DNA of 64,000 bases from Sporosarcina ureae (GCF_002109325.1 NZ_CP015348.1:3101501-3165500); one strand, 5' to 3'; positions 46,819-57,122 are shown, numbered from the stretch's first letter. Made by a program: numbers and translations. The notes: generated from the sequence alone by a model not told the origin.

Positions 46819-49386
46819 ATGTCTGAACATACACCAATGATGCAACAATATTTGAAAATTAAAGAACAATATACGGACGCGTTTTTATTCTTCCGTTTGG
46901 GAGATTTCTATGAAATGTTTTTTGAGGATGCTGTTAACGCATCTGCATTATTAGAAATCACATTAACGAGTAGGGACTCAGGCGCACGTGATCGTATACC
47001 AATGTGCGGTATTCCGTATCACTCCGCCACAGGATATATTGAAACATTAATTCATAAAGGTCATAAAGTAGCGATATGCGAGCAAATGGAAGACCCGCGA
47101 TCGGTAAAAGGAATTGTTAAACGTGAAGTAGTCAAAGTGATTACACCTGGCACATTAACAGAAGGTAAAACGATTGACACAGAAGCCAATCATTTTATCG
47201 GTGCCGTCGATAGTCTCGGTAATCAATGTTATGCATTAGCTTATCTAGATGTGGGTACGGGCGAAGGAAAAGTAGAACTAATAGAAGGAAGTGAGCGTAC
47301 ACTGCTTGCTGAAATCGAAGCTCTTGGCATGAAGGAGATTATTGTAGATGAGCAACTTCATGTCATTTTCGCAGAACTGTTCGAAAGTCGGGAAATTATG
47401 CTTTCGATTGAAGACACAGAGCATTCGGGATCGATTGGTCACGACACATATGAACATTTGCCGGTAGAACTACAAGAAGCTTGTCGCAAATTACAATCGT
47501 ATCTGTTGCGTATGCAGAAAATGGTTTTCGGTCACATTCGTCCTTTTATCTATATAGAGAAAAATACAAAACTATCGATCGATGCGAACTCAATGCGGAA
47601 TTTAGAACTTGTACAAACCATTCGTTCTGGAAAAAAAGAAGGTACATTGTTCTGGGTATTGGATGAAACCGTTACGGCGATGGGGGCAAGAAAATTACGC
47701 ATGTGGATTCACCAGCCGCTAGCTCAGCGTCAGGCGATTGAAAATCGTCTGGAAACTGTAAATAACTTAATTGATGAATATTTCTTACGTGAAGAACTAC
47801 TGGAAGAATTACATGACGTCTATGATGTGGAACGACTTGCTGGAAGAATCTCTATGGGCAGTGCGAGCGCTCGTGACTTGGCGCAGTTAAGGAATTCATT
47901 GTCCCATATACCGAAACTTAAACAATTACTGAAGGAATCTAAACGTCCAATGTTGCAACAGTTTGCTGAGAAAATGGACCCGTGTCAAGAAACTTTTCAA
48001 TTACTAACGGATGCAATCGCAGTTAACCCACCTATATCAGCCAAAGATGGTGGATTAATACTAGACGGCTATCATGAGAAATTGGATGAGCTTCGGGATG
48101 CGTCACGTAACGGAAAGAATTGGTTAGCGCAGCTCGAGCAAAAAGAACGGCAGCTGACGGGGATTAAAACGTTGAAAATTGGCTATAATCGTATATTTGG
48201 TTATTATATTGAGATTACAAAATCCAATATTCATTTAGCTGATCTGTCACGCTATGAACGCAAGCAGACACTCGCCAATGCGGAGCGATATATAACAACA
48301 GAGTTAAAAGAAAAAGAAGAGCTAATTTTAAATGCGGAAGCAGACAGCCAGACATTAGAACTTGAATTGTTCCAATCCATTCGTGAACAAGTAAAAGGAG
48401 ACGTACAAAGAATTCAACAACTGGCTGCTGTCATCAGTGAACTGGATGTACTTCTAGCATTTGCGAAAGTGTCGGAGAAAAATCAATACGTTCGACCCGA
48501 ATTCCATGCAGGGAAAGCAGTCGATATACAAAATGGCCGGCATCCTGTCGTAGAGAAAATGATGAATCATTCTCTATATATTCCAAATTCCTGCACGCTT
48601 GCTGAAGATGAAAATATGCTGCTCATAACAGGTCCAAATATGTCCGGTAAGAGTACATATATGCGCCAAGTAGCACTGACTGTAGTGATGGCGCAAATCG
48701 GTTGTTTCGTACCTTGTGAAAAGGCTGTATTGCCTATTACAGATCAAATTTTCACGAGGATTGGGGCAGCAGATGATGTAGCGTCTGGCCAAAGTACATT
48801 TATGATGGAAATGATGGAGTCTCAATATGCACTTGCACATGCGTCGTCTCACAGCTTGTTATTGTTTGACGAGATCGGACGCGGCACTTCAACATATGAT
48901 GGGATGGCACTTGCACAAGCAATGATGGAATATATCCACGAAGAAATTGGTGCCAATACACTGTTTTCTACGCATTATCATGAATTGACACAATTAGAAG
49001 ATGTGTTGGATCGCTTGCTGAATGTTCATGTTGCAGCCAAAGAGCAAAATGGTAAAGTTGTGTTCTTACACAAAGTATTACCGGGTGCAGCCGATCGAAG
49101 CTACGGAATCCATGTAGCTGAACTTGCAGGTCTCCCTGCAGATGTAGTCGGACGTGCAAAAACATTGCTACAGCGTTTTGAAGAAGACAGTACAACTAAA
49201 GGGGCTTCTTCTGTATCGGAGCAACTGGCTTTCTTTGATACCACTAGCGAACCGATTTTTTCACCAGAAACACAAACGTTGCTTGAAGAGATAGAAGCGA
49301 TAGATTTGATGAACATGACACCTATGCAGACAATGCAAAAATTAATGGAATGGAAAGAACGTTTGATGCAAGACAAGAAGGAGTGA
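46819..49386 (+). CDS. mutS: DNA mismatch repair protein MutS
   Basis: Mismatch-recognition ATPase, 855 residues. The N-terminal clamp has the Phe-x-Glu mismatch wedge in RLGDFYEMFFEDA (about 29-41). A connector, lever and clamp follow, then the ATPase with Walker A GPNMSGKST near 605, DDVASGQSTFMMEM, and Walker B LLLFDEIGRGTST. The C terminus is short. AAGAGGG lies upstream of the ATG. mutL follows with a 5-nt gap. Confidence 0.98.
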   Translation: MSEHTPMMQQYLKIKEQYTDAFLFFRLGDFYEMFFEDAVNASALLEITLTSRDSGARDRIPMCGIPYHSATGYIETLIHKGHKVAICEQMEDPRSVKGIVKREVVKVITPGTLTEGKTIDTEANHFIGAVDSLGNQCYALAYLDVGTGEGKVELIEGSERTLLAEIEALGMKEIIVDEQLHVIFAELFESREIMLSIEDTEHSGSIGHDTYEHLPVELQEACRKLQSYLLRMQKMVFGHIRPFIYIEKNTKLSIDANSMRNLELVQTIRSGKKEGTLFWVLDETVTAMGARKLRMWIHQPLAQRQAIENRLETVNNLIDEYFLREELLEELHDVYDVERLAGRISMGSASARDLAQLRNSLSHIPKLKQLLKESKRPMLQQFAEKMDPCQETFQLLTDAIAVNPPISAKDGGLILDGYHEKLDELRDASRNGKNWLAQLEQKERQLTGIKTLKIGYNRIFGYYIEITKSNIHLADLSRYERKQTLANAERYITTELKEKEELILNAEADSQTLELELFQSIREQVKGDVQRIQQLAAVISELDVLLAFAKVSEKNQYVRPEFHAGKAVDIQNGRHPVVEKMMNHSLYIPNSCTLAEDENMLLITGPNMSGKSTYMRQVALTVVMAQIGCFVPCEKAVLPITDQIFTRIGAADDVASGQSTFMMEMMESQYALAHASSHSLLLFDEIGRGTSTYDGMALAQAMMEYIHEEIGANTLFSTHYHELTQLEDVLDRLLNVHVAAKEQNGKVVFLHKVLPGAADRSYGIHVAELAGLPADVVGRAKTLLQRFEEDSTTKGASSVSEQLAFFDTTSEPIFSPETQTLLEEIEAIDLMNMTPMQTMQKLMEWKERLMQDKKE

Positions 49387-49391
49387 ATGGG

Positions 49392-51218
49392 ATGAATCAA
49401 ATTCACATTATGGATGACACCTTGGCCAATAAAATCGCAGCGGGAGAAGTAGTGGAGCGTCCTTCTTCAATCGTCAAGGAACTAGTGGAGAATGCGATTG
49501 ATGCGCAGAGTACAAAAATAGAAGTATCTCTAGTAGAAGCGGGACTCTCTTCTATTCGCGTAACCGATAACGGTAACGGTATGTCTGAAGATGATGCTAT
49601 CCGCTGTTTTGAACGGCATGCTACTAGTAAAATATCCAATGAACATGATCTATTTCGTATCCGTACCCTTGGATTTCGCGGAGAAGCATTAGCGAGTATT
49701 GCGGCTGTGTCGAAAGTTTCATTATGGACATCGAATGGTGAAGATGGTGCTGTAGTAGAGATTGAAGGTGGGAAAGTACTGAAATATGAAGCAGGTGCTT
49801 TACGAAAAGGGACAGATTTTCTCATACAACATCTATTCTTCAATACACCAGCACGCTTAAAATATATGAAAACAATTCAAACGGAGCTGGGACATACCAT
49901 TGATTTATTAAACCGATTAGCACTGAGTCACCCTGACATATCCTTCTCATTAACGCACGATCAGCATGAAATTCTCAGAACATCAGGTTCAGGAGATTTA
50001 TTACGGGTATTATCAGATATATACGGTGTTGGAGTTGCGCGTAAAATGATTCCATTTCAAAAAGAGGATGCTGATTTCAAGGTGAAGGGGTTTATTACAC
50101 TTCCCGAAATGACACGTGCTTCGAAAAACTATATTTCACTTCTAATGAATGGGCGATGGATTAAAAGCTATGCGGGGACGCAAGCAGCAATAGATGCGAT
50201 GCATACGTACTTACCAATTGGAAGATTTCCCATTGCGGTCATTGATATTACAGCCGATCCTATTTTGACGGATGTTAACGTTCACCCAGCAAAGCGCCAT
50301 ATCCGTATTAGTAAAGAAGGCGAATTACTTTCTCTTATAAAAAATGCAATCAAAGAAGCGATTCAAGGAGTCACCATAATCCCTGACGCGGTAAAGAAAG
50401 AGAAGCCAATAAAAAGGGATTCTGAACAGCAATCTATTTGGACATCTTCTTATCGCCGTCCAGAAGTGAGCGTTCCATTAGGTGGTCTAGAAGTTTCACC
50501 GACCATTATGCCCGCGGAAGAACCTGAAACAGAGCTGACAACATCGGTATTTCCAGAAGCTATTTTTGAGCAGCGGGATGAATCTATACCGGAAGAGCCT
50601 GTTGTGTATGAACAAGAGCAGCAAGAAGGAAACCATTTTCCGTCCATTGTGCCTATAGGACAAGTTCACGGAACGTATATTGTTGCGCAAAATGAGGATG
50701 GGTTTTATTTAATCGATCAGCACGCAGCCCAAGAGAGAATCAAATATGAATATTTTAAGGTGAAGCTTGGTCAAGTAGATTCAGGTGAGCGTCAGCAATT
50801 ACTTTTGCCGCTCGTCTTTCATTACTCTGCTGATGAACAAGTGAAGATTGAGGAATGCAAAAGCGCACTGGAAGAAGTCGGTGTGTTTTTAGAATCATTT
50901 GGTCCTGCCACATATACAGTAAAAGAATATCCTTCTTGGTTTCCTGAAGGACAGGCTACTTCAATCATTGAAGAAATGATTGAACAAGTGCTTGAGAAAC
51001 GAAAAGTGGATGTTGAGAAATTACGCGAAGAAAGTGCTATCATGATGAGTTGTAAAAAATCTATTAAGGCAAATTACTATTTGAGACAAGAAGACATGGA
51101 ACGTTTGCTCACGGATCTTGGTGCTTGTCGCAATCCGTACACATGTCCACACGGTCGTCCTGTGTTAATCCACTTTACAACCTATGAATTAGAGAAGATG
51201 TTTAAACGAGTGATGTAA
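49392..51218 (+). CDS. mutL: DNA mismatch repair protein MutL
   Basis: GHKL ATPase and latent endonuclease of mismatch repair, 608 residues. ATP-binding motifs are ELVENAIDA, VTDNGNGM, TLGFRGEALASI and GTDFLIQHLFFNTPARLKY-like blocks. A variable Pro/Glu linker (about 335-430) precedes the C-terminal endonuclease domain with DQHAAQERIKYEYF and CPHGRP. Start ATG 49392 (MNQIHIMDDTLANKIAAGE), 8 nt after AAGGAG; the frame is open further upstream inside mutS. Confidence 0.97.
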   Translation: MNQIHIMDDTLANKIAAGEVVERPSSIVKELVENAIDAQSTKIEVSLVEAGLSSIRVTDNGNGMSEDDAIRCFERHATSKISNEHDLFRIRTLGFRGEALASIAAVSKVSLWTSNGEDGAVVEIEGGKVLKYEAGALRKGTDFLIQHLFFNTPARLKYMKTIQTELGHTIDLLNRLALSHPDISFSLTHDQHEILRTSGSGDLLRVLSDIYGVGVARKMIPFQKEDADFKVKGFITLPEMTRASKNYISLLMNGRWIKSYAGTQAAIDAMHTYLPIGRFPIAVIDITADPILTDVNVHPAKRHIRISKEGELLSLIKNAIKEAIQGVTIIPDAVKKEKPIKRDSEQQSIWTSSYRRPEVSVPLGGLEVSPTIMPAEEPETELTTSVFPEAIFEQRDESIPEEPVVYEQEQQEGNHFPSIVPIGQVHGTYIVAQNEDGFYLIDQHAAQERIKYEYFKVKLGQVDSGERQQLLLPLVFHYSADEQVKIEECKSALEEVGVFLESFGPATYTVKEYPSWFPEGQATSIIEEMIEQVLEKRKVDVEKLREESAIMMSCKKSIKANYYLRQEDMERLLTDLGACRNPYTCPHGRPVLIHFTTYELEKMFKRVM

Positions 51219-51245
51219 CAAAGCAATTCAGAGAGGAGCGATTTT

Positions 51246-52886
51246 ATGTTTTCAACATTAGAGAGATCAAGCAGAATTCAGAACCTGAAAAACTTATCAT
51301 TCGATGTATTAGTTGTCGGTGGAGGGATTACAGGGGCGGGTATCGCATTAGATGCGGCTGCAAGAGGATTTTCGGTTGCCCTAGTTGATATGCAGGATTT
51401 CGCTGCAGGCACTTCTAGTCGCTCAACAAAATTGATACATGGCGGTTTACGTTATTTAAAACAATTTGAAGTAAAGATCGTGGCGGAAACGGGGAAAGAA
51501 CGGGAAATCGTTTTCCGCAATTCGCGTAATATTACGAAATCCAGGCCGATGTTATTGCCGATCTATAAAAAAGGAACGTATGGCAAATATTCTACTTCGG
51601 TTGGCCTTCTCGTTTACGATTTACTGGCAGGGGTTAAGCATGCAGAACGTCGTGAAATGCTAACAAAAAAAGAAACAGCTGAACTTGAACCATTGTTGAA
51701 GAAAGAAAATTTAAAAGGCGGCGGACATTATGTAGAATATCAAACTGATGACGCGCGCTTGACGATTGAAGTGTTAAAGAAAGCATCAGAAAAAGGTGCT
51801 CTTTGTTTAAACTATATGAAATGTGAACAATTCAATTTTGAAAACGAACATATTGTGGGAGCTGTCTTAAGTGATCAACAGACGGGCGAACGGTTTTCGG
51901 TAAAGGCTTCAATGGTCATCAACGCTTCCGGTCCATGGGTTGATGAATTACAGAAAAAGGTTAGTAGCCAACACAAGAAACAATTGCATATTACGAAAGG
52001 CGTTCATATAGTTGTTGATCAATCCATATTCCCACTCCAACAAGCAATCTATTTTGATAACTCAGACGGTCGAATGCTATTTGCAATTCCACGAGAGAAT
52101 AAGACGTACATCGGAACGACGGACACATTTTACTCAGATGATAAACAGAACCCTGTAGCCACAGAAGATGATATTAATTATATTATTAAGGCAGTTCATC
52201 ATATTTTCCCGAGTGTTCACCTGCAACGTCATCATGTAGAATCCACATGGGCTGGAATACGTCCACTGATTGCTCAAGAAGGCAAGGATGCTTCTGAAAT
52301 TTCAAGAAAAGATGAAGTGTGGGAAACGGCACCTGGGCTGCTAACAATTGCTGGCGGAAAGTTAACGGGTTACCGACAGATGGCTGAAGTCGTAGTGGAT
52401 CGAATTGCCGAACGATTAGAAAAGCCTTTTATCAAACACTGTGAAACTAAAAACATCTGTGTGTCCGGAAGTGATTTCGAAAATGATGAGGATTTGCAAC
52501 AGTTTATCCATCAACAGGCTGAACGTGCATCCCAATTTGGTTTAACTTCACAGCAAGGCGCACGTCTTGCTTCATTTTATGGTAGAAATAGTGATCAAGT
52601 ATTCCAATTTGCCCATGTAGTTTCAGCAGAGGAAAATGAGTTGCCTATTAGTTTACGTGCAGAGATTTTATATGGCATTCATTATGAAATGATTACTTCA
52701 CCAAGTGATTTCTTTATTCGCCGAAAAGGAGATCTGTATTTTCAAATCGATGTAGTAGAATCATTGGCAGCACAAGTAACAGACTATATGGCTACGTTAT
52801 TGCACTACACGGACAGTGAGAAATCAATTCACGAAAATGATTTGAAGAATGCAATAGCTGAAGCGAAAGGGAGTGTAAGCTCATGA
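51246..52886 (+). CDS. glpD: FAD-dependent glycerol-3-phosphate dehydrogenase
   Basis: Membrane-associated enzyme oxidising glycerol-3-phosphate to dihydroxyacetone phosphate with transfer of electrons to quinone. The 546 residues have the FAD loop VVGGGITGAGIALDAAARG at about 22-40, GTSSRSTKLIHGGLRYLKQF, NASGPWVDEL, and TWAGIRPLIAQEGKDASEIS, the GlpD/GlpO family blocks. AGAGGAGCG lies upstream. In B. subtilis glpD sits with glpFK; here it is alone between mutL and a lipase-like gene, with which it overlaps by 4 nt. Confidence 0.93.
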   Translation: MFSTLERSSRIQNLKNLSFDVLVVGGGITGAGIALDAAARGFSVALVDMQDFAAGTSSRSTKLIHGGLRYLKQFEVKIVAETGKEREIVFRNSRNITKSRPMLLPIYKKGTYGKYSTSVGLLVYDLLAGVKHAERREMLTKKETAELEPLLKKENLKGGGHYVEYQTDDARLTIEVLKKASEKGALCLNYMKCEQFNFENEHIVGAVLSDQQTGERFSVKASMVINASGPWVDELQKKVSSQHKKQLHITKGVHIVVDQSIFPLQQAIYFDNSDGRMLFAIPRENKTYIGTTDTFYSDDKQNPVATEDDINYIIKAVHHIFPSVHLQRHHVESTWAGIRPLIAQEGKDASEISRKDEVWETAPGLLTIAGGKLTGYRQMAEVVVDRIAERLEKPFIKHCETKNICVSGSDFENDEDLQQFIHQQAERASQFGLTSQQGARLASFYGRNSDQVFQFAHVVSAEENELPISLRAEILYGIHYEMITSPSDFFIRRKGDLYFQIDVVESLAAQVTDYMATLLHYTDSEKSIHENDLKNAIAEAKGSVSS

Positions 52887-53809
52887 CGGATCAATGGATA
52901 GAGATGCGTGACGGTACAAAAGTGTACAGTAGAGCTTATACACCAGCGACGAATCCGAAAGCACGTGTGCATATCATTCATGGACTAGCGGAACATAGTC
53001 GTCGGTATGATCGTTTTGCAAAACATTTACAATCGCAAGGATATGTTGTGACGCTCCACGATCAACGTGGTCATGGTAAGACGGCTATCGAAAACGGTAA
53101 TACGTATGGTTATCTAGGTCAATCTGCCACATTCGATCAATTAGTAGATGATACATTTGAAGTCAACCAAGCCTATCAACAACAAAACCCTGAACTTCCG
53201 TTAGTGCTACTAGGGCACAGCATGGGCTCATTCGTTGCGAGGCGCTATATTCAGTTATATGGTTCTACGCTTAGTGGTGTGGTTCTATCGGGCACTAGAT
53301 CGAATTCTGAGCTTACAGCGCATGCAGCGATTGCATTAGCTGCATATAGAGAAGACAAATATCCTAAAGACCAACCAGATGAGCTTTTAAACAGTTTAGT
53401 CTTCGGTAATTATTCAAAGCAATTCCCAGACGAAGGTGAATTTTCTTGGTTATCACGCGATACGATAAGTGTCAGCGATTATAAAGAAGATGAAGCGTGT
53501 GGGTTTGTGCCGACTGCTCAAATGTTCCGTGTGGTGCTTGAGGGAATGAACTCTATAGAAGCTCCTGAATTCTTGTTAAATATTCCAAATGAACTGCCCA
53601 TTTTATTATTATCAGGAACCGATGATTTAGTTGGGAATCGAGCGAAGGGTGTTTGGAAAGTAGCCAAACAATTTGATAAAGCGAATCAACGACATGTTAC
53701 TGTTCAGCTGTTTGAAGGCGGCAGACATGAAATGCTACAAGAAACTAATTATAAACAAGTGTATACGACTATAGTGGAGTGGATGAAAAAACATGAATCT
53801 GCCATTTGA
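52883..53809 (+). CDS. Alpha/beta hydrolase, lysophospholipase/monoglyceride-lipase type
   Basis: Serine hydrolase of the Hydrolase_4 (PldB/monoacylglycerol lipase) family, 308 residues, no signal peptide. The oxyanion segment is HIIHGLAEHSRRYDRFAKHL, the nucleophile is in LLGHSMGSFVARRY (Ser near 114), the acid is probably in LSGTDDLVGN, and the His in GGRHEMLQETN. It starts in the glpD stop codon and runs 17 nt into miaA. Coupling to glpD suggests the hydrolysis of glycerolipids to feed glycerol-3-phosphate use, but that link is inference. Confidence 0.88.
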   Translation: MTDQWIEMRDGTKVYSRAYTPATNPKARVHIIHGLAEHSRRYDRFAKHLQSQGYVVTLHDQRGHGKTAIENGNTYGYLGQSATFDQLVDDTFEVNQAYQQQNPELPLVLLGHSMGSFVARRYIQLYGSTLSGVVLSGTRSNSELTAHAAIALAAYREDKYPKDQPDELLNSLVFGNYSKQFPDEGEFSWLSRDTISVSDYKEDEACGFVPTAQMFRVVLEGMNSIEAPEFLLNIPNELPILLLSGTDDLVGNRAKGVWKVAKQFDKANQRHVTVQLFEGGRHEMLQETNYKQVYTTIVEWMKKHESAI

Positions 53810-54725
53810 TGTACTAGCAGTAGTAGGACCTACAGCTTCAGGGAAGACAGCACTAAGTACAGCGCTTGCCAAATCATTTAATGGAGAAATCATTAATGGA
53901 GACGCTATGCAAGTCTATAAAGAACTGGATATCGGTACGGCTAAGATCCATGCATCTGAAATGAATGGAATTCCACATCATTTCTTTGATGTAAAAGAAC
54001 CGACAGAGTCGTTTTCTGTGGCGGAATATCAACAGGCAGTTAGACAATGGATTGCAGATATTCAATCTCGCGGGAAATTACCGATTATTGTAGGTGGTAG
54101 CGGAATGTATGTACAATCGGTGCTATTCGATTATCGATTTACAGAACAGGCTGCTGATTCTGAAGTGCGTGCGCGTCTGGAGCAAGAGCTTGAAGCAAAA
54201 GGTGCTGATGTATTGCATGCAAGACTGACGGAGTTAGATCCGAAAAGCTCGGAGAAAATACACCCAAACAATCACAGACGTCTTGTGCGTGCACTTGAGA
54301 TCCTTGAAGTGACTGGTCTGACAAAACAAGATCACGAACAACAGTCAGGAAATCAGCCGATGTATCGCTCGTTGATTATTGGACTTGATCTTCCCCGCGA
54401 ACTACTTTATGAGAGAATCGATTTGCGTGTTGAACAAATGGTAGAAGCAGGTTTGTTTAAAGAAGTCCAGAAATTATGGGATAAGGGAATTCGTCAAACG
54501 CAATCAGTTCAGGCGATAGGCTATAAAGAGTTGATCTCCTACTTTGATGGAAAATTGACGAAAGAACAATCAATTGAAGCTGTGATGAAAAACACACGTA
54601 ATTACGCGAAAAGACAGCTTACCTATTTCCGTAATAAATTACCGGTTCAATGGGTAAATGCTAATCAATCTACAGAAGAAATTTTTCAAGCAACTTGTAA
54701 AATAATAAAGGATTTTCAGAAGTAA
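53793..54725 (+). CDS. miaA: tRNA dimethylallyltransferase MiaA
   Basis: Adds the isopentenyl group to A37 of tRNAs reading UNN codons, giving the substrate for MiaB. The 310 residues have the P loop GPTASGKTALS (about 10-20), DAMQVYKELDIGTAK, FFDVKEPTESFSVAEYQ, VGGSGMYVQSVL and the tail NTRNYAKRQLTYFRN. It starts inside the upstream hydrolase gene. hfq follows 40 nt later, an old and conserved pairing. Confidence 0.97.
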   Translation: MNLPFDVLAVVGPTASGKTALSTALAKSFNGEIINGDAMQVYKELDIGTAKIHASEMNGIPHHFFDVKEPTESFSVAEYQQAVRQWIADIQSRGKLPIIVGGSGMYVQSVLFDYRFTEQAADSEVRARLEQELEAKGADVLHARLTELDPKSSEKIHPNNHRRLVRALEILEVTGLTKQDHEQQSGNQPMYRSLIIGLDLPRELLYERIDLRVEQMVEAGLFKEVQKLWDKGIRQTQSVQAIGYKELISYFDGKLTKEQSIEAVMKNTRNYAKRQLTYFRNKLPVQWVNANQSTEEIFQATCKIIKDFQK

Positions 54726-54765
54726 GTAGGGAATAACTTAATAATAGGAATGAGGAGGCAATTGA

Positions 54766-54990
54766 ATGGCACAAGGAAATATGCAAGATACGTTTTTGAA
54801 TTCTTTACGTAAGAACAACACATTCGTTACAATCTTTTTGCTTAACGGTTTTCAATTGAAAGGTCTAATCAAGTCATATGACAATTATACCGTTCTACTC
54901 GAGTCAGATGGTAAACAACAGCTGATTTATAAGCATGCAATCTCTACGTATGCTCCTTCGAAACCGGTTATTTTAAAAGATGAACAATAA
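54766..54990 (+). CDS. hfq: RNA chaperone Hfq
   Basis: Hexameric Sm-like RNA-binding protein. The 74 residues have Sm1 ([20 protein letters not shown] with [10 protein letters not shown] next) and Sm2 ([14 protein letters not shown]). The long C-terminal tail of Gram-negative Hfq is absent, as in Bacillus. GAGGAGG lies 9 nt upstream. Confidence 0.98.
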   Translation: MAQGNMQDTFLNSLRKNNTFVTIFLLNGFQLKGLIKSYDNYTVLLESDGKQQLIYKHAISTYAPSKPVILKDEQ

Positions 54991-55013
54991 ACAGGCGCTT
55001 GCCTGTTTTTTTG
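54989..55013 (+). terminator. Intrinsic terminator after hfq
   Basis: AACAGGC-GCT-TGCCTGTT followed by T residues, directly at the hfq stop. Confidence 0.85.
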
Positions 55014-55084
55014 TTGTCTTTTATTTGGCATACGCATTCCATCTGCTAAAATAGAAGATGATAATATGAAATGAGGTACTACAC

Positions 55085-56344
55085 ATGCAAATCGCACCAA
55101 TTAATGAAAAATTACTGTTAAAAGCTCAAGAAGCAGAAGAAGAAATCGCTCCGTTTGTGAAGACGATGGAAGAAATCGCTTTTTATAACCAAAGAAAAGT
55201 ATTACAAGCATTCAAAAAGAATCAAGTAAGCGACTTTCACCTATCGGGCTCTACTGGCTATGGATATGATGATAGCGGCCGTGATGTGTTGGAACAAGTC
55301 TATTCGGATGTATTCGGGGCGGAAGACTGTCTCGTAAGAAATCAGATTATTTCCGGCACACACGCTATTACGATCAGCTTGTTTGGAATATTACGTCCAG
55401 GCGATGAATTGCTTTACATAACAGGTAAGCCATACGATACATTAGAATCTATTATTTCGGGGAACGGCAAAGATACAGGTTCATTGGAAGACTTTCAAAT
55501 ATCCTATCAGCATATCGATTTGAAAGAAGATGGATCTGTTGATTACGCAAAAGCAAAAGAAGCTATTTCATCTAAGACGAAGATTGTTGCCATTCAACGC
55601 TCAAAAGGATATTCAAGCAATCCGTCATTCAGAATCCATGAAATAGAAGCGATCATTAAGGAAGTACGTAAAATGAAGGAAGATGTCGTGATTTTTGTAG
55701 ATAATTGCTACGGAGAATTTGTTGAAATGAAAGAGCCTGTTGAAGTTGGAGCTGATTTAATGGCTGGTTCACTTATTAAGAATCCAGGTGGCGGATTAGC
55801 AAGAACAGGTGGTTATATAGCGGGCAAGAAGGACTTGGTTGAGAAGTGTGCATATCGTATGACGTCACCAGGCCTTGGAGCCGAAGCAGGGGCGTCACTC
55901 GACACGTTACTGGAGATGTATCAAGGATTCTTCTTAGCGCCGCATGTAGTAAGCCAGGCAGTCAAAGGCGCACTTTTCACATCTGCATTTTTTGGCAGTT
56001 TCGGTATGGACACGACACCGCATTACAGTGAGCGTCGTACGGATTTAATCCAATCAGTTAATTTCTTGAACGCGGAACAAATGATTGCATTTTGTCAGAT
56101 GATCCAGCAAAATTCCCCAATCAATGCCCAGTACGCTCCGGAGCCTTCATATATGCCCGGTTATGCTGATGACGTCATCATGGCAGCGGGTACATTCATT
56201 CAGGGGTCCAGTATTGAATTAACAGCTGACGGCCCGATTCGACCACCTTACACAGCATATATTCAAGGTGGTTTGACATATGAACATGTAAAATCGGCTG
56301 TGCTCGATTCTATGGAACAGTTGCTTGAAAAGAACTTAGTATAA
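55085..56344 (+). CDS. ynbB: PLP-dependent methionine gamma-lyase family protein YnbB
   Basis: Cys/Met-metabolism PLP enzyme of the aluminium-resistance/YnbB family, 419 residues. The lysine holding PLP is in GSLIKNPGGGLARTGGYIAG. The cofactor pocket shows FVDNCYGEFVE, GYDDSGRDVLEQVYSDVFGA and NQIISGTHAITISLFG. The C terminus has the family block PSYMPGYADDVIMAAGTFIQ. GAGGT lies upstream. Usual neighbour of hfq and glnRA in B. subtilis; here the glnRA genes do not follow. True substrate uncertain. Confidence 0.9.
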   Translation: MQIAPINEKLLLKAQEAEEEIAPFVKTMEEIAFYNQRKVLQAFKKNQVSDFHLSGSTGYGYDDSGRDVLEQVYSDVFGAEDCLVRNQIISGTHAITISLFGILRPGDELLYITGKPYDTLESIISGNGKDTGSLEDFQISYQHIDLKEDGSVDYAKAKEAISSKTKIVAIQRSKGYSSNPSFRIHEIEAIIKEVRKMKEDVVIFVDNCYGEFVEMKEPVEVGADLMAGSLIKNPGGGLARTGGYIAGKKDLVEKCAYRMTSPGLGAEAGASLDTLLEMYQGFFLAPHVVSQAVKGALFTSAFFGSFGMDTTPHYSERRTDLIQSVNFLNAEQMIAFCQMIQQNSPINAQYAPEPSYMPGYADDVIMAAGTFIQGSSIELTADGPIRPPYTAYIQGGLTYEHVKSAVLDSMEQLLEKNLV

Positions 56345-56346
56345 AT

Positions 56347-56392
56347 AAAAAGTGTATCGAAAACCTTCTAGGTTTCACGATACACTTTTTTT
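56347..56392. terminator. Bidirectional terminator between ynbB and lexA
   Basis: AAAAAGTGTATCG and CGATACACTTTTT form a long stem with an inner AAACC/GGTTT, and T runs on both strands. It serves the convergent ynbB and lexA transcripts. Confidence 0.9.
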
Positions 56393-56393
56393 A

Positions 56394-57014
56394 TTAATGA
56401 ATCATACGGAATACGCCAACAACTTTACCTAATATAGAAACCTTATCTACAATGATCGGCTCCATGGAGGAGTTTTCTGGTTGTAGCCGGAAATAGTCTT
56501 TTTCTTTAAAGAAACGTTTAACAGTTGCTTCGTCTTCCTCTGTCATGGCAACAACAATTTCACCATTACTTGCAGAGTGTGTTTGTCTAACAATTACACG
56601 GTCCCCATTAAGAATTCCCGCTTCTATCATACTATCTCCTACAATTTCTAACATGAAGATTTCATCTTCTGATGAACCGAACGTATCTGGTAATGGGAAG
56701 TATTCTTCTATATTTTCAATTGTTGTGATTGGATTACCAGCAGTAACTTTCCCGATTAATGGTACATGCATAACACCACTTTTTAATTCATCCAATCCTT
56801 CTGGATCCAAGATCTCGATGGCGCGGGGTTTAGTTGGATCCCGGCGTATGAAACCTTTACTCTCGAGTCTTGATAAGTGACCGTGAACCGTGGAACTTGA
56901 TGCCAGTCCAACAGCTTCTCCAATTTCACGAACGGAAGGTGGATAGCCTTTTAAACGAACTTCATCTTTTATGAAAGCGAGTATTTCTTCTTGTCTTTTT
57001 GATATTTTCTTCAA
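56394..57014 (-). CDS. lexA: SOS repressor LexA
   Basis: Self-cleaving repressor of DNA-damage genes. Start is a TTG at 57014 ([16 protein letters not shown]), six bases after GAGGTG and equivalent to the B. subtilis start; the frame stays open to a GTG at 57062 without homology. The 206 residues have a winged helix ([20 protein letters not shown]), the cleavage bond A92-G93 in VTAGNP, and the catalytic pair S128 (GDSMIEAG) and K166 (ATVKRFF). Transcribed away from yneA, from a promoter overlapping an SOS box. Confidence 0.98.
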   Translation of the reverse strand: MKKISKRQEEILAFIKDEVRLKGYPPSVREIGEAVGLASSSTVHGHLSRLESKGFIRRDPTKPRAIEILDPEGLDELKSGVMHVPLIGKVTAGNPITTIENIEEYFPLPDTFGSSEDEIFMLEIVGDSMIEAGILNGDRVIVRQTHSASNGEIVVAMTEEDEATVKRFFKEKDYFRLQPENSSMEPIIVDKVSILGKVVGVFRMIH

Positions 57015-57074
57015 CAGATTCACCTCTTCTACTAGTTTACGAGCAATGGAATACTGAACCACTATTTTGAATAT

Positions 57075-57103
57075 AGTATAACATGTGTTCGGCTACTAAT
57101 CAA
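57075..57103 (-). promoter_or_regulatory. lexA promoter with overlapping LexA box
   Basis: On the minus strand TTGATT (57103-57098), 17-nt spacer, TATACT (57080-57075). GAACACATGTTA (57090-57079) in the spacer matches GAAC-N4-GTTC at all but the last half-site base, so LexA should repress its own gene. Confidence 0.7.
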
Positions 57104-57122
57104 ACAAAGGTTCTAATTTTGC

